A stretch of DNA of 64,000 bases from the NCBI RefSeq assembly GCF_964340395.1, contig NC_135552.1, positions 17,746,694 through 17,810,693 on the forward strand. The letters run 5' to 3'. The first letter of the stretch is position 1; each line of letters opens with the position of its first letter. The position numbers were made by a program, and so were the translations under genes. The DNA is from Glandiceps talaboti (lineage: Eukaryota > Hemichordata > Enteropneusta > Spengelidae). Below are positions 39,726-52,788 of the stretch, piece after piece. The notes beneath the pieces are model-generated. The model saw only the letters and a program-made list of their open reading frames with translations. It was not told the DNA's origin and did no database searches.

Positions 39726-40158
39726 AGCAAGTTCGCTCGCAAAAGAGCAAGCAAATAAGTAAGTTTTACGTTCGATAGTCAACGGTATGCTTGATATGTG
39801 CCAGTTTTCGGATTCTTCTTTCTTTTACGGAATCAGATACCCCTGATTTAATAACCTAAGAATATTTTTTAAAAGATATAAGCTTAATGTACCTAACCTC
39901 TACAAGCAAAACCGAAGGCGCAGCTCAAAACGCAGTTTTTATTAATAAGCGGATCCCTGGGGGAGGGGATACTCGCAGGAAAATGTACATGTTCACATTT
40001 TTTACTTTAATATGCACACCCCAACCCCCTCCCCCACCTTTATGGAAAGAAAGAATTTGTTTTCTAAAAGAACATATATTGTTACATTAGTAGTAGCAGG
40101 ATTCGTGTGTCATCACTTAGCAAATCAACAATCTAAGCAATAATAATACGTGTCCCTG

Positions 40159-40308
40159 TAGTCTATCAGCTAGCCCTCGGATGTTCTTCCGATAAAATAC
40201 GACACACAGCCGAACAACGCTATCGAGGATGCAGGCCCTCACATGCGAACTTCGTTCGCTTATAGTTATAGCATCGAAAGAAAGCCCGAACGTCTAGCAG
40301 CAAGACTA
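40159..40308. mobile_element. MULE-like MITE (family 1), 150 bp, 9-bp target-site duplication
   Basis: TAGTCTATCAGCTAG at the left, CTAGCAGCAAGACTA at the right, flanked by GTGTCCCTG at 40150-40158 and 40309-40317. Same family as 23238-23392. Confidence 0.85.
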
Positions 40309-40559
40309 GTGTCCCTGTGGCTTTCTATGAGTTCCGAGAACTCTGACTCGTCTTTGTCCACTCCGTAGACGTGTCGGATTACTCGGAGCACATATCTCTA
40401 GAGATAATATTCTAAGCTTGTATACTTGTCTATTATATTTTTCTAAATTTGTATTAGCGGTTGAACATAAAAATAACTGTTACACAATATTACATGCAAA
40501 GAGTAAACAGTCTTGTCCTTGTACGTAAGGTCAAGGTTCGTATGTTTTCACACATGCGC

Positions 40560-40680
40560 AAATCGTAGATTTCGCCGGACATATTCCCGGAAGCGTTTTC
40601 CAACGTGACAAACAGTGGTAATGTTTTGGTCGTGAGACGATTCGCGATTGCCCAGACTGAAGTGATATGTGGAATATTCC
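40560..40680 (+). promoter_or_regulatory. Probable promoter/5' non-coding exon of the 149-aa death-domain gene
   Basis: An ETS-type CCCGGAAGC (40586-40594) is followed by GC-richer sequence and a strong donor GTAAGT at 40681. A matching acceptor (TTGAATTGAAG, ending 41565) lies 28 bp before the ATG at 41594. Inferred from consensus sequence only. Confidence 0.4.
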
Positions 40681-41399
40681 GTAAGTTTATCTTTACAAGA
40701 TTTTATTTACATGTATATATATAGATTTAAAGACAATCGTTCAATTTCTCCGAAACCCGGAAGTTACTTTGAGAAAACACACTGTGTTGCATCGTGCATT
40801 TTGTGTTACGTTAGAAACTTTGTGTTAGTACCTGGTCACTGTCACTCACATTGACATAGGTTAGTTTAGATTCAAAAAGAGAAACTATTAAATGTTTTTA
40901 TTAACGCCCCCCCCCCAAAAAAAAAAAAAAAAAAAAAGTTTAGGGGGGTGGGTGGGGGGGGGGGGCGGTGTTATTCGACACATTATTGTACAAGAGGAAA
41001 GACAGCAGTGAGATTCATTGTACAAGCAGTTGAACAGCAACCAGCTCTTTTTTATATAACACATCTTGACGAGACAGCGCCATTACACTGATGGTAGTCC
41101 TGTTTGCAAACTGTGTATGGGACGCAATTCTGTTCCCTGAAGTAGGAAAAGGACATTGTCAGAATTGAGTCCCAGCTTATTCTGTCAGCAAGCAGGGCTA
41201 TAGTAATGGTTGATCCATTACATTACTATTCAATTTACTGCAGTAGATGAACACACAGTTCACATAAATACATAGCTACATTGTCCACTTTGTCGATAAA
41301 AAGTTTGCGTGAGCAGAAGTGTATGTATTATAGTCACCATGTACATGTAAGATTGAAGATAAGAGTTAAGACAAGAAAACTTTCAATCTCTGAGTAGCA

Positions 41400-41518
41400 T
41401 AGACTATAAGATACGTTGTGCTGTTCCGCCCTCACCGGCTTCCTCTCCCCTGACTGTATTACGGGGGAGGGGTTGGCTGATGTGTGAGGGCGCCCATCAC
41501 GGCATACCTTACAGACCA
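41400..41518. mobile_element. MULE-like MITE (family 2), second copy
   Basis: TAGACTATAAG at the left and CTTACAGACCA at the right, with GCCCTCACC/GTGAGGGCG inner arms like 16179-16281. Flanks TGAGTAGCA and CGAGGAGCA match at 7 of 9 positions, a decayed duplication. Confidence 0.7.
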
Positions 41519-41593
41519 CGAGGAGCACTGATTTGCTATTGTTATCTTTTTCCATTGAATTGAAGGATGTATTTATAAAGTATTCAACACAAA

Positions 41594-43053
41594 ATGGCAT
41601 CAAAGTCAAGAAACAACTCTTCATCTAGCATAAATGTCACAGGAAATAGCAATGTTGTGGTTGTAACTGGTAGTAAATCTAGTGTGACTCTTGGTGGACA
41701 GATACCAGTGGATGATGACTCCTGTAGTAAAGGGTCATGTGATAACTCCGGCAAAAAAAGTAAGTATTTTTATGTGGGTTTTTTTCTTCATATAGTTTTC
41801 ATGACTTCAGTTATAGAAATAAATGGTGTTGATTTGCATAATGGACAACAAAATTAAGTGGTTGGATGGAAACAAGATTCCAAAGAGGAAAATTGAGATT
41901 TGGAGTGGTTAAATAGGATTGTTTTGGTATCAAAATACAATTGAAGAAAGCAATAAGTGATGTAGGCCACTAACAAACAATCATCTACTATCAGTACCTG
42001 TGTATGAATAAACACAGCTAAAGGAATTTTGTTGTAGCAAGGGGGTCATTTTTGAAAGCCCTTAGGTATGTCTTCATTAGTATTCAAACATCAGATTTAA
42101 CAGATGAAGTTTATAGAGTAAGAGTGAGGGAATGATAACGAATAAAAATAACTAGAGACTCCACTAGGGTCACCCTATTTTTTTATGTTTCTCGTTACTT
42201 TTTCATGGGTCAGTCGGTCGATTTGACAAAAAAAATTAAAAAATTAAAAATTCATCTTCCTAATGTTTCTCTGCACCTCCTTTTCCTCCTCTCTATCTTC
42301 TTTCTATTGGATTCCTGGCAACAAACCCTTTTCCAGCTTCTCAACACAATTGACATGTTTTCAGCTTCTACTTGATTAAATTCTGCCATGAAAAAATGCT
42401 CTGTTTGTGAACAAGTGTTGTCATTGCAACCATGACTGTAGATGACATCGACAGTCCAGACACTTGCTTATTCTTGCCAGAGAGGGCACTGTTCCGCAAA
42501 TTGTTAAGGACGGGCGCAAATAAAAATATTTTTTCTTTTGATGTCAGAGCTGAAAATTTGGGTCGGTCAGGTAATGAGAAACAGAAAGAAAAAATAGGGT
42601 CACCCTTACCTTGTTCTGTACTGATATGCTTCATATTACGTTGAGCACTGTCCTCCCCATTATCACACTGTAATTTAAGCTATATCATTTATCTGTACTT
42701 ATTTTTTATTTCCTTGTGTTTGTGTACTCATTCCTTTGAAATGATGCACTTGTTTATTTTTTTCTGTAGATTTCAGGAAAACTTTCCTTCAAATATCACA
42801 GCGATGTGCCAAAGATTGGAAAGTGTTGATAAGAAATTTACCCTGGCCATCAAATATGGACGATGACGAATTGGAAAATGAAATTATGAATATTTGTCAT
42901 AATCATAAAGATGACCTCAAGGAGCAAGCCTATCAAGGATTGTTGCTATGGAAACAAAGATACAGTGATGCGTGCCATGGTGATCTTATGTCAGCATTGC
43001 AAGAAAGTAGTCTGGAATCTGTTGCTGATAAAATTGCTGACATGAAGATATAA
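41594..43053 (+). CDS. Small death-domain adaptor with RHIM-like/amyloid-like N-terminus (149 aa, 2 coding exons)
   Basis: Exons 41594-41759 and 42770-43053, joined by a GTAAGT donor and a TTTCTGTAG acceptor in phase 1. Residues 1-12 are Ser/Asn-rich. Residues 13-33 hold two overlapping beta-prone half repeats, INVTGNSNVVV and VVVTGSKSSVTL, each a hydrophobic-x-hydrophobic, Gly, polar turn, hydrophobic-x-hydrophobic pattern like RHIM and related signalling amyloids. A short acidic linker follows, then a death domain (about residues 57-149) with KDWKVLIRNLPWP, a long helix with LENEIMNI, and [13 protein letters not shown]. The combination of RHIM-like motif and death domain is that of insect IMD and resembles the C-terminal half of RIPK1. 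The death domain is well supported by comparison with two neighbouring paralogues. The RHIM-like call is pattern-based. A non-coding 5' exon probably lies near 40600-40680. Confidence 0.75.
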
Positions 43054-46000
43054 GGCCTAAAAAGATTGTGTTGTTCTGATTGTGCTCAATGTAAGAATAG
43101 GTAGAGTAGGTAGTTTGGTTTTTCATATGTGAGTATCTAGTTCAGGTAGTATATGTTTTCCATTGTTTTCCACATGGTCTCTGTGTTATTGGCTTCTTCC
43201 CATCAGATGTACAGCCATTACAGATTGGAAGAACAGTTTTATACTGTCTCTTTTTAAGTTGATGTCAGTTTCCGCATCCACTTTCTCGCGAGACGTCACA
43301 AATTTTATGATTTTTGTTGTCAAATATGTAAAAAAAAGTTTAGGGTCAGCAGTGAAAAACAAGGTGGGGGTCGGTAACCGGAACCAAACAATTCTTTTTT
43401 AGGCCTAAGTTGTGGAAACTGCCTTAATATGAAATGACAAGTTAGAGTGTGTCGGAATTATATTGACTGTGGGACATGGATACTTAACTTCAAGTTGCCA
43501 AACACACACAACTATAAGCCCTACTGGAATGTGGTTAAATTTAGTCAGACCATGACCAGACTAGTTTTATCTCAGACACATTGGATAACTGAGGAACAGA
43601 TAAATATCTGTAATGTGTGATTTCAATGATGTAATGTAAGCTTATTTTTTATCCAACAAAATCTTCCGCTCTCTGGCATTCAATATTGCTCATTTACTTT
43701 TTCTTTTCAGAAGTCTTACAATATATGCTGTTGTATACCCCAGGCAACATAAGTTGTCTAATATCCAAGAGCCTTTTAACTATTTAATGTATAATGCATT
43801 TTTAAGTATTATATTATAATATTTGTACAATGCCTTTTAGTCAGTTTTGTTATTTAAGAATGTGAATCGTAGGAAAGCAATACTAACAATCAGTATTTGA
43901 TTTGATATCGTACAAACACTACCAAAGAATCATGAATTATTTAAATGTAATACTTGAGTCACAAACATAGCTTTTGTCATGTAGAATACTGAAACTTTAC
44001 TTTAATCTCAGACCTTCTTTGTGTGTATAGTGAAAAAATCATGTTTTGTTTCTATATCTTTTCTTCCAATGTCAGAGGATTTTCATTCCTGAAATTGTAT
44101 CACATAGTATGCACACAGTCTACTTATCAAGTAAGTCTCTGTTGATCACCAATAAACAGAATTGTTGTATGTTACTTACTTGAATTTAATTAATCAAAAT
44201 ATAATTATGTATATTGTATAATTCATATTATGTATTTATTTGTGATTTAGGAGGTATGTGCCAGGCTTTGAAAAAAACAATCGGGTTTGATTTACAAGTA
44301 CTTGCATATCAAAGGAACCCAAACCCAGAATGTTTGTGTGTGTCACTCAGTTTGTATTATACTCTGTTAATTGTTTTTCATTTAAATTACATAATCTTTT
44401 AACATAGAAAAAATTGTCATTGAAATATTGACACGTTCTAAAAAACAATATGGGAGTATTATACATATATAACATAAAGAGCTAGATCCTATCTCTCCAA
44501 AATACATGGTGTCGCATACTAGTATCTTGAAAACAAAGTCATAATCATTGTCTCAAATTGACACTAGAGGGCGCAAGTTGGTAGCAAATATATCCGAACA
44601 TCCCGGGCAAAGATCGTGCCGTCAATACACTGTTTTTCTACACAGATTTTCAATTTTATTTACAGATTTTCAATTTTATTTACAGATTATTTAGCATCAA
44701 GTACATGTACTGCTGCTATCAGTATTTGAAATTGCGTAGCCATGCTATCTATCTATCTATTAAAATCGGAGACGCAATGTGTTGATTTATGATAGACTTT
44801 TAATTAAAATTTAGACTAGTTTTCTAACCTACTTGGAAATACACTGGGCAAACCAGCAAGAGATGTGCCTCACCCTCCACGTGGTTTTAGGCACTTGTCT
44901 TGCAAAGGAAGAAGAACTCTTACGTTCTATGCGACTGGAGATTTAACTAACTGGCTTGAAAATGTCGTTCACCAGAACACTACTGTCAAGCCAGTATGTT
45001 GCGTCAGATAGCCTAGTCTCTACTCTAGGCTAATACATATACAATCTATCGATGAGATTTTGAGTGTCTTGCTGTCTATTATTACATTACATTACATTTG
45101 TGTTTATATTATATTTGTGAGGAAAGAATTGATATGAATAGCTTGTCATGTCTTTGTATTTCTGAACTTGAATATCTGTTTAACAAGATTGAACTTTGCA
45201 ATATGTTTGTAACCCACGAAAGCTTGCCTCTCATCATGTCACCACAGAACAATTCTTAATAGACAGACACATATACTGAAAAATGTCAGTGTCGCCATCC
45301 GAGTCATCAATCATTGCTTCCGATGATGACATAGCGCAATCGATATCTGTCGAGTCATCTTCGTATTACAGTGTTTGTCGTTGGAACTTTCAAACAGTAC
45401 TTTTTTTTATTTTTCCCGAATTTTCTTTCGATAACTCACTCTTGAGAACAGATGTTTGCCACCCACTGTCATCTTCAATAGGTACACCGACCGTTCTTTT
45501 ATGCGTAGTTTTCTAACACGGGCAATAGTGCTGACGTATCTCCTTGCGTCCACCATACAATCTCACCCACTACACATATTTTGTACAGGTGAAAAGTGTA
45601 GATCACGTGGCGATTTGCGTCATTGCTATCAGAATGTCAATGCGCATGTGTCAATTGTAACTGTTGGTGTGGGTATTTCATTATCCTCTTTATTTATATT
45701 CTATTCAAATAGCGGTGTTTTCATACACGGCTTAAGTATTGTGTGTGTCATACAATAGATCAAGTATTTTGAACGGTGCGATTGTTTACGACTTCTCATC
45801 AAGTGTGTTATGCTTGAATGAGATGCCGTGAGAGGTCACCGGGGTCAGCATACTCGATTAAATTGGTTCGTAGTATGACATAAAACAACCGTCGGTATCC
45901 CACAACACCTAGTGAGTACAGCACCGTCAGGTTTGTTGCATTGTGTACTCAACAACTGTACTCAAGACCGTTAGATAGGCGTTATAATTCTTCTCGTTGT

Positions 46001-46129
46001 AACAGCAACAGTCGCTACCACTGCAAGGTTGGTGTCAATATTTACGAAGGCGATTTATTACGATGGAGTCGTTCACCACCAGGTAATTATCGTACGTGTG
46101 TTGTTCACGACTGTTACTTGCTTTGAAGC
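43054..46129. other. 3' UTR of the 149-aa gene and spacer before the coiled-coil gene
   Basis: AATAAA at 44153 is a possible poly(A) signal. A 22-bp duplication (CAGATTTTCAATTTTATTTA) is at 44645-44690. A short frame at 45283 (Ser/Asp-rich start, MSVSPSESSIIASDDD) could be an upstream exon of the next gene but has no convincing donor. Otherwise nothing recognised. Confidence 0.5.
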
Positions 46130-49100
46130 ATGATGCAAGGCTTCCTTTCCCCAAGACGAAGTGACCGTTTGCCTACCTACTCAAGGGCGATCACGCGGCA
46201 GGACAAATTTCATCTCAAAACGGTTCGATCAGAAATACGTCAATTACTAACAGAATGTGAAGATGACACTCAGAATACTGAATATAACCTGTACAATAAT
46301 TTACACGAAGACACTTTGGTTAAGACATTTACCAGGATCTATACCAAAGACAGCATTAAAAGACGCTTTCCTTTATTGAATTCGGTGAAAACTTTGGGAG
46401 AATTATTGACAACTTTGGAACTACGACAACTGCGTGGAGAAGACAAGACAGCGAGAGCTGTTGTGAAGCGCTTTTACAAATTGTGTACCGACACAATTCG
46501 AGACTTACAACTCGTCTGGGATAAATTGGTAGATATATGCAAAGCATTGAATACTTACTTTGGTGGATATGTAAAGTTCAACGAAAAGGCAAACACGAAA
46601 GAGATGTTAGACAGGATAACGCTTCTTAAGACAGCATTGCCAGTCAAGTGTAAAGACATCGCTATATTTATTCGTCAACAAGAAGAAGATGATGATGCGC
46701 CAAGTTATCCGGCGATAACACAAGGTAATACTTCGGGGAGCGATCTCTTCGGACCAATCTTAGAGTTCTATAGAATAGTATTTGAAAAAATGACAGAGGC
46801 ATTTGACACCGTGGAGCGATGGTTACAGGAAGATGAAAATTACTTCGACGTGTTGAGTACCGATCGTGATGAGGCACGTAGCGAGAGGCGGGTTCTTCAT
46901 CGTGACATGCTGACCAGACAGCGCGAACTTGCCAAACTAAGAATCCCAGAAGATGTTAAAAGTTTAGGAAGAAAATTAGAATTAATCAACGCAGAGATCA
47001 AACGACTTGAGGATGATAAGAATTCACTCTTAAGTCAAATATCTCACAATGAGAAAGGTTTGGAATCATGCAAGGTGAAACGAATGAAATTGAATCACGA
47101 ATTAGAGTCGAACAACGCAGACGACACTTTTGATGACGATGAACTAATAGCTAGGGGTCGATTGAGTAAAGAAATTACGAAACTAGCAAGGAAAGCAACA
47201 GAATTGGAGAATTCAGTTGTATCATTTGGATTCAGACTGGAGAGAGTCAAGAAACAGTTACAGTTGAAAAAGCAGGAACGAGATGCCTTGGAATTTAAGT
47301 ATAGACGACTTACAGGACTTGAACTACGGAGGAAAGAACTCCAGAAACGAATTCAAGAAATCCAATCCGAACTACGTGGCTTAGACAGAAAGGTGGACAA
47401 GTTAGATGATGTTATGGTTCGCAAGTTGTATTTAGTTCGACCTGTCGTCGATGCCGAATCCTTGCTCAGAAGTTTGGGTAGTTACGGCACTGGAGGTAAG
47501 ATGACAAAAACTTGCACGAATAAACAAAATATGCAGTACAAATTGTAAGATCTCAGACCACTATGTATAGAATAGTATATTAGTCTGAGGTAAGATAAAT
47601 CTAGGAAACTGATTTAAATTGTCTATTAAGCTTATATTGTAAAATTAACCCAGTCTGCGATTTTTGACAACTCATATTGGGTTCAATCACTTTTCCGTTT
47701 TGTGGGTTGATAATAGGACATTCAGTTTTGTTCCATGGTCATCAATGTTTTAGCTTGCAGGTAAGATTCGCTCCAAAAATTCAAAATGTCAGTTAGGATA
47801 GCGGAATAGTGTAGCGATAGCCGTTGTCAAGTCTACATGTAGGCTAAGGTGAAACGCAGTAAAAGAACAGCCCAACGTTAACTTTAATGCCCAGTATTTA
47901 GTTATTTACTCTAGATAAGGCGTCAACATGAACCCCAGGGATTCAAGGTGGAATATTCCTTACATAGAATCTAAGCATATCGATGCCAATGCTAAAGCTA
48001 GTATTTTACTAGCAAATGTATGTATGTATGTATGTATGTATGTATGTATGTATGTATGTATGTATGTATGTATGCGTGTTACATGTATGTATATGAACAC
48101 ATCTTCATATTGCGCATTACGACTGTTATTTAATATACAGTTATTTGTAAATCTGGTTTCCCGCCTAGACCACTGACTGCCAGTATGGTGTGTAAAACTA
48201 CGTTTTGTACTGTCGTAGTGCAATAGTATAAGGTTTCAGATCGTCGAGCATACCAGTCAGGCGTAAACACTCTGTAACATGAGTTGTGCCATATTGTAAT
48301 TTGTTTGTTTGTTTTTCAAATTTGAAACTTTAAACACTTATTGTCAACGTCTCTTTTCAAACATAACAACAATACAGTATATGCATACCGAGCGTATGAT
48401 GACGTAGAGAAGTCTTGTTTTCTTGATGTAGAACATTACACCAAACTTCAGTTTATGATATTTACGTAGGGGACCCAACCTATAGTCACTTTTTATTCGA
48501 TCATTTAGCGTCGAGTAGAGTCATGTAGTGCCAGTGTGTACAAAATGAGAGGTCGCCACATGATGGACGATTTTCAGAAACCTCTGTCATGGAGTGGAAA
48601 AAAAAACATTTCTATGGTGTCAATAACGTGAGACATGTTGGAGGTCGACGAGTAAACGGGATGTTTTTACAAAGAGGCCATCCATGGTCGTCTTGTGCTG
48701 CCATTTCGGTCGAGGACGTTATCAACCGTGGCAATTGTACTGTTCCTGAGAAAACGTTGTTAACGCCCATCCGTAATTGAACAGTCTTTCACATGTAAAA
48801 CTCAGCAGTCGTTAGCAGACAATAACCGAAAACCGTGTCGTCGTTTGAAGAATGACAAATTGTAATATACGGACTGTCAACCCCATCGTTGACAATTTCC
48901 GAAATCAATACCTTAATATATTTCATAAATTTAGAATCGTATAACACTTGTTACTTTGATCGTGTTGCCATAGAGACAGTTGTGATTTTTGTTTCCGTCC
49001 TTCCTTACCAACGCTGATGTTGGTGTTTATTTCGATCCAACGTGGTTGTTAGGTATCTAAGTCCAATAATTAGTCAGTTTATAGAGAGCTTGACACAGAC

Positions 49101-51543
49101 TACAATACAGGGTATTATTACACTCAGCGCGGAAAGCCGCTACCTCAAGTGGAAAATGCATCGACGTGTAGTTGCCATTGTTGACAATGGAAGGCAATAT
49201 AATCGCCATTTAGTGGTGATTTCAAGCAGACGCGAGAACACAAACGTATATCACTTAGCTTTACGATGTCTTTAGACGTATTATATAAAAAATTATGTGA
49301 AGTACACCATAGAATATAACGTCTTTGTAAACAGATGATAACCAGCAGTCAACTAGTAGTTCCCTAATGACCCAAGTCTACTCATGGTCAGAGTATATGA
49401 ACTAAATACATCACATGACGTTTGAATGCCATGAAAACAACAACATGATCTTATAGTTTTGTTCAATAGAAAAAACACACATCTATGGTATTCACACCTA
49501 ACTGAGTTCAAACAATTGATTGCGACTACATAAATATATTATTTTCTCTCAACGAAGCTAACACCCACACACCCATACTTAGACACAGACAATACTATAC
49601 ATTTCAGGATCGTATGATTGATGACAGCGACATCCCTTTTGCAGTTGTGAATCAAATCCTGTACTGTACAAAATAAAGACAGGTTGCCTTCCATACAACA
49701 CGGACAATAGAATTAATAAGGTCGCCAGTGGCCTTAGCTTGGACAGGAACATTGACCTTTAGTTGTGGCCTATATAATGTAGAGAGATGTACGTTATCTT
49801 CAGTATGTAAATTTACGTGATATTAATTATTATCACACGAATGAAATATAATGAATATTTAAAATATCGATTAGTTCAAATTATGTTTCTAAGAGTAACA
49901 CTATTTATATCATTTATATTTAGTTGTATACCAAAGAGAGAACGTTCCAAATTTAATACATGTTTTAAAAAAAACTTTCGACAGGACGACAGAAGTAAAT
50001 ATTTCTGACCGGCTTGTTTTCATAAAAAAAACTCTCACCCTGCCACATCTCGTCTCATCTTCGTACGGCACCTGTTGATTCTTCCTTTACGGGCTAGGAT
50101 TATTGTCTTAAAGTTTCTTGTTATCCACATTTCATGGACTCCCACGTATTTGTTGTTTTACTTCGAGTCCCTGTATATCTATCTGTAAGTGTTCAAGTCA
50201 ACGACCTACAACGCCTATCATTTTCAGACCACAGACACTTGTGGCCCGATATATGTTTCAGAATATAATAAAATATCGATAATATTGTACGTGGTGTGTA
50301 GACTTACACGATCCTAGAAACCCGTTTTATTTTACCCCTTTCATATATTATAGGCCAAATATGTCAATATTATTTTATCTTATTATTATATTTACATTTT
50401 ACTACATTCTGAAACATATATATCGGGTCACAAGTGTCTGTGCTTCAGACTCTGATTCGTTATGACTATAATCCAAGCTCACATTCATATTAACATCCAA
50501 GCTTCGACACTTTCCTTTCATTTCAGTTTCAGTGCAGTCACTCTCCCCGGGAAACGAATTCAAATCTCCAAGTCCATATCCAAGTCCAAGTCCTGGTGGT
50601 TTTCGTGACCTTTCACCGATACTTCCAGCTATTGGCAACACGATGTCATTGATGTCTCAGAAATCACACGGTGAGTGTATTGGTGTGATTTCCACCATCT
50701 GAACTGAAAGTAACCTTAGTCAGTCGTAGTGTAGTGTAATACAGATATCCTCCTGGCACAATTAGTCTATAATAGTATATAATATATACATACATTGGTA
50801 CATACATACATACATACATACATACATACATACATACATACATACATACATACATACATACACCAACTCCGTCAGTAATGTACATACTGCAGAGATCTGC
50901 AGATATACAGGCGAGTTAGTATAGTTTATAAATCTATCAAATTGTACGTAGGCTTACTTCTCACACGTGTTAGTAAATTAATCCTCATGATTTCAACACA
51001 TGTACATCGTCCACTGAGCTTGAATAGATCGTTCAGCCTTTAGCCTAAAGTTTGTTATTCTATGAATAGACTATCCCTTAAAGCAGTCTTTTCTGATGAC
51101 ATTAAGTATTCTACAGGTTCAATACTACTTTACAGATTATTGATAATCCCCCTCATATTTTAGTTTCTGTTTCTCTTTCAAAGTCAGTATTTCACCATTT
51201 CTACGTGTATTTTTTGTACATGTACATTATTTGACTTTCTTCTACAGCTTTGGAATCGACATTCCAGTATTTGAAAGAATCACTTCCCATCGGCAGAGAA
51301 TGGCCAAATATCTTCCGTAGACTGCCTTGGCCGAGAGACATCAATAACACACAAATTGAGGCCGAGATCCACGAAATTCGTAAGGGTGTACGCAGTTTGA
51401 AGGAGCAGGCCTATAGAGGGTTTAAGAAATGGGAAAGTCTTGCAGGAGATATGGTGACGAAGGAGAATTTAGTCGATGCATTGACGCAATGTAAACTGTA
51501 CAGAATTGCTGAGGTCGTGACGAGAAAAACATATTATGCCTAA
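46130..51543 (+). CDS. Coiled-coil plus death-domain protein (601 aa, 3 coding exons)
   Basis: Exons 46130-47495, 50527-50670 and 51248-51543 join in phase (each intron in phase 1, donors GTAAGA and GTGAGT). Residues 1-200 are helix-rich with no family I recognise. Residues about 250-440 are a long charged coiled coil (LGRKLELINAEIKRLEDDK and following). Exon 2 is a Ser/Pro/Gly-rich linker with a repeated SPSPYPSPSP stretch. Exon 3 is a death domain (about residues 504-601) with REWPNIFRRLPWP, IEAEIHEI and LKEQAYRGFKKWE, clearly paralogous to the domains at 42770-43053 and 52789-53144. An in-frame TGA at 46124 supports the ATG at 46130 (or 46133). An alternative start through a 47-nt intron (ATG at 46063, GTAATT donor at 46082) keeps the frame but is unusually short. 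A death-domain adaptor that oligomerises through the coiled coil is the likely role (inference). Confidence 0.78.
48016..48074. repeat. (GTAT)n microsatellite
   Basis: About 58 bp of GTAT in the first intron of the coiled-coil death-domain gene (47496-50526). That 3-kb intron has no other feature I recognise; short frames at 48589 and 49042 lack support. Confidence 0.9.
50795..50862. repeat. (ACAT)n microsatellite
   Basis: Pure ACAT units in the second intron of the coiled-coil death-domain gene. Confidence 0.92.
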
Positions 51544-52788
51544 ACGGTCCCACAATGATCAACGTTGACTAGACCTAAATGTTCACCAATGTGAAGATTT
51601 CACTTACAGAGACAGTTGGCAATATAAAGTGACAGTCATTTGAACTTAAGGTTAATTTCCTGTTTTGGGCTCTACAAGTAACTCCATAACCGATTATCAT
51701 GAACTGTCAATGTTTTGACCTTTCTTTGATATGCATTACGTCATTTACATTGAAGTCTTCCTGAGATTAAAATTAGTCTAGAATTTCATCTGTAATTGAT
51801 TCTTAGACCGGTGCCAGTATTGGTCATAGTATGAATGATGCTAGGACGATGCTAAGGCATCTTGATATTATATTCTAACCTAGAAAAGAAACAACCCACC
51901 GCCGCCATTATTGAAATAATACTCCACTAACAAAGTCAGCTGGATAAAATATCTATGTTTTTACATTCAAATCAGAGTTATAACCGAGACGAAACACTTT
52001 TGAGCATTTTTAAAGAAAAAACAACAACTTGGCATATCGTTCAAGATGTTAAACTGTGAGAGATTTAGGGTGTAACGACCACAGCGAAACGTCATCCTAC
52101 CAAAGTGTAACAGGAAGGATCACAACATAACGACGAATTCGTTCAGTGTGGTTGATTATAATGCTCTGGTAAGTGTCCCCAGAACTATATACAACTTTCA
52201 CAATAATTGTATCGACTTCAAATACAGTACGTGTCAGTATAAAGAAATCCCGATCAATCTAACCTCAGGGAACACATGTCTAGAAGGGGCTCGAATTGGA
52301 ATACTATATTCATGCCAAGAAAATTAATAATTCATTTACAAATGTAATATTTTTATTCACTCACATTTTGTAACTAACTAGTTATAATCAGGATATATAT
52401 TAATTAACGGCAACAGAGTGGTTCCTTCCAAGTCTGGCTTGGTAATAGACACCGTGACGTCGGTTTACGAATATCCCGATAGCCACTCTTTGTTGTCATG
52501 ACAACGAATAAAACTACATTTATCAAAAAAACTCAACGGTGTATACAGTGTAGTACTAATACTACTGGTATAGTATTCGAAATAACTCCCACACAAATAC
52601 GCTCAGAAAAAAAATGTGAAATTAGCGGTCAAAACGTCCAAATGAACCACGAGAACTGAAGACTTTCCTTATTTTATATAAGGTTGAGATTCCACCCAGA
52701 AGTAAATTCTAGATGGCAGTGGTGCACACACAGTTCGTATGTAAACTGGTTTTAACCGGTATTTACCTTTTCCCCCAAGTCCAACATC
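51544..52788. other. Convergent intergenic spacer between two death-domain genes
   Basis: Tail-to-tail arrangement of the 601-aa (+) and 568-aa (-) genes separated by 1.2 kb. No further coding signal or repeat array was seen. Confidence 0.6.

Larger units (their letters stand above)
38985..41593. other. Divergent intergenic region between DUOXA and the first death-domain gene
   Basis: Contains the DUOXA upstream region (a CACGTCACGTG word at 39442), an (ATTC)n(GGTC)n(GTGA)n tract, a MULE-like MITE (40159-40308), a likely 5' non-coding exon and promoter (about 40560-40680), a poly-C/A/G tract (40905-40970) and a second MITE (41400-41518). No DUOX coding sequence was found. Confidence 0.6.

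Noticed and set aside
38985-41593. A DUOX oxidase gene expected beside DUOXA
   Set aside because: No peroxidase, EF-hand, FAD or NADPH-binding motifs in any frame in this interval.
45283-45516. Ser/Asp-rich ORF as an additional exon or small gene
   Set aside because: Plausible composition for the first 30 codons only; no clear donor, homology or continuing frame.
46063-46128. Alternative first exon (ATG at 46063) joined through a 47-nt intron
   Set aside because: Frame is kept, but the intron is below the usual animal minimum and the acceptor lacks a good pyrimidine tract; kept only as a note in the gene entry.
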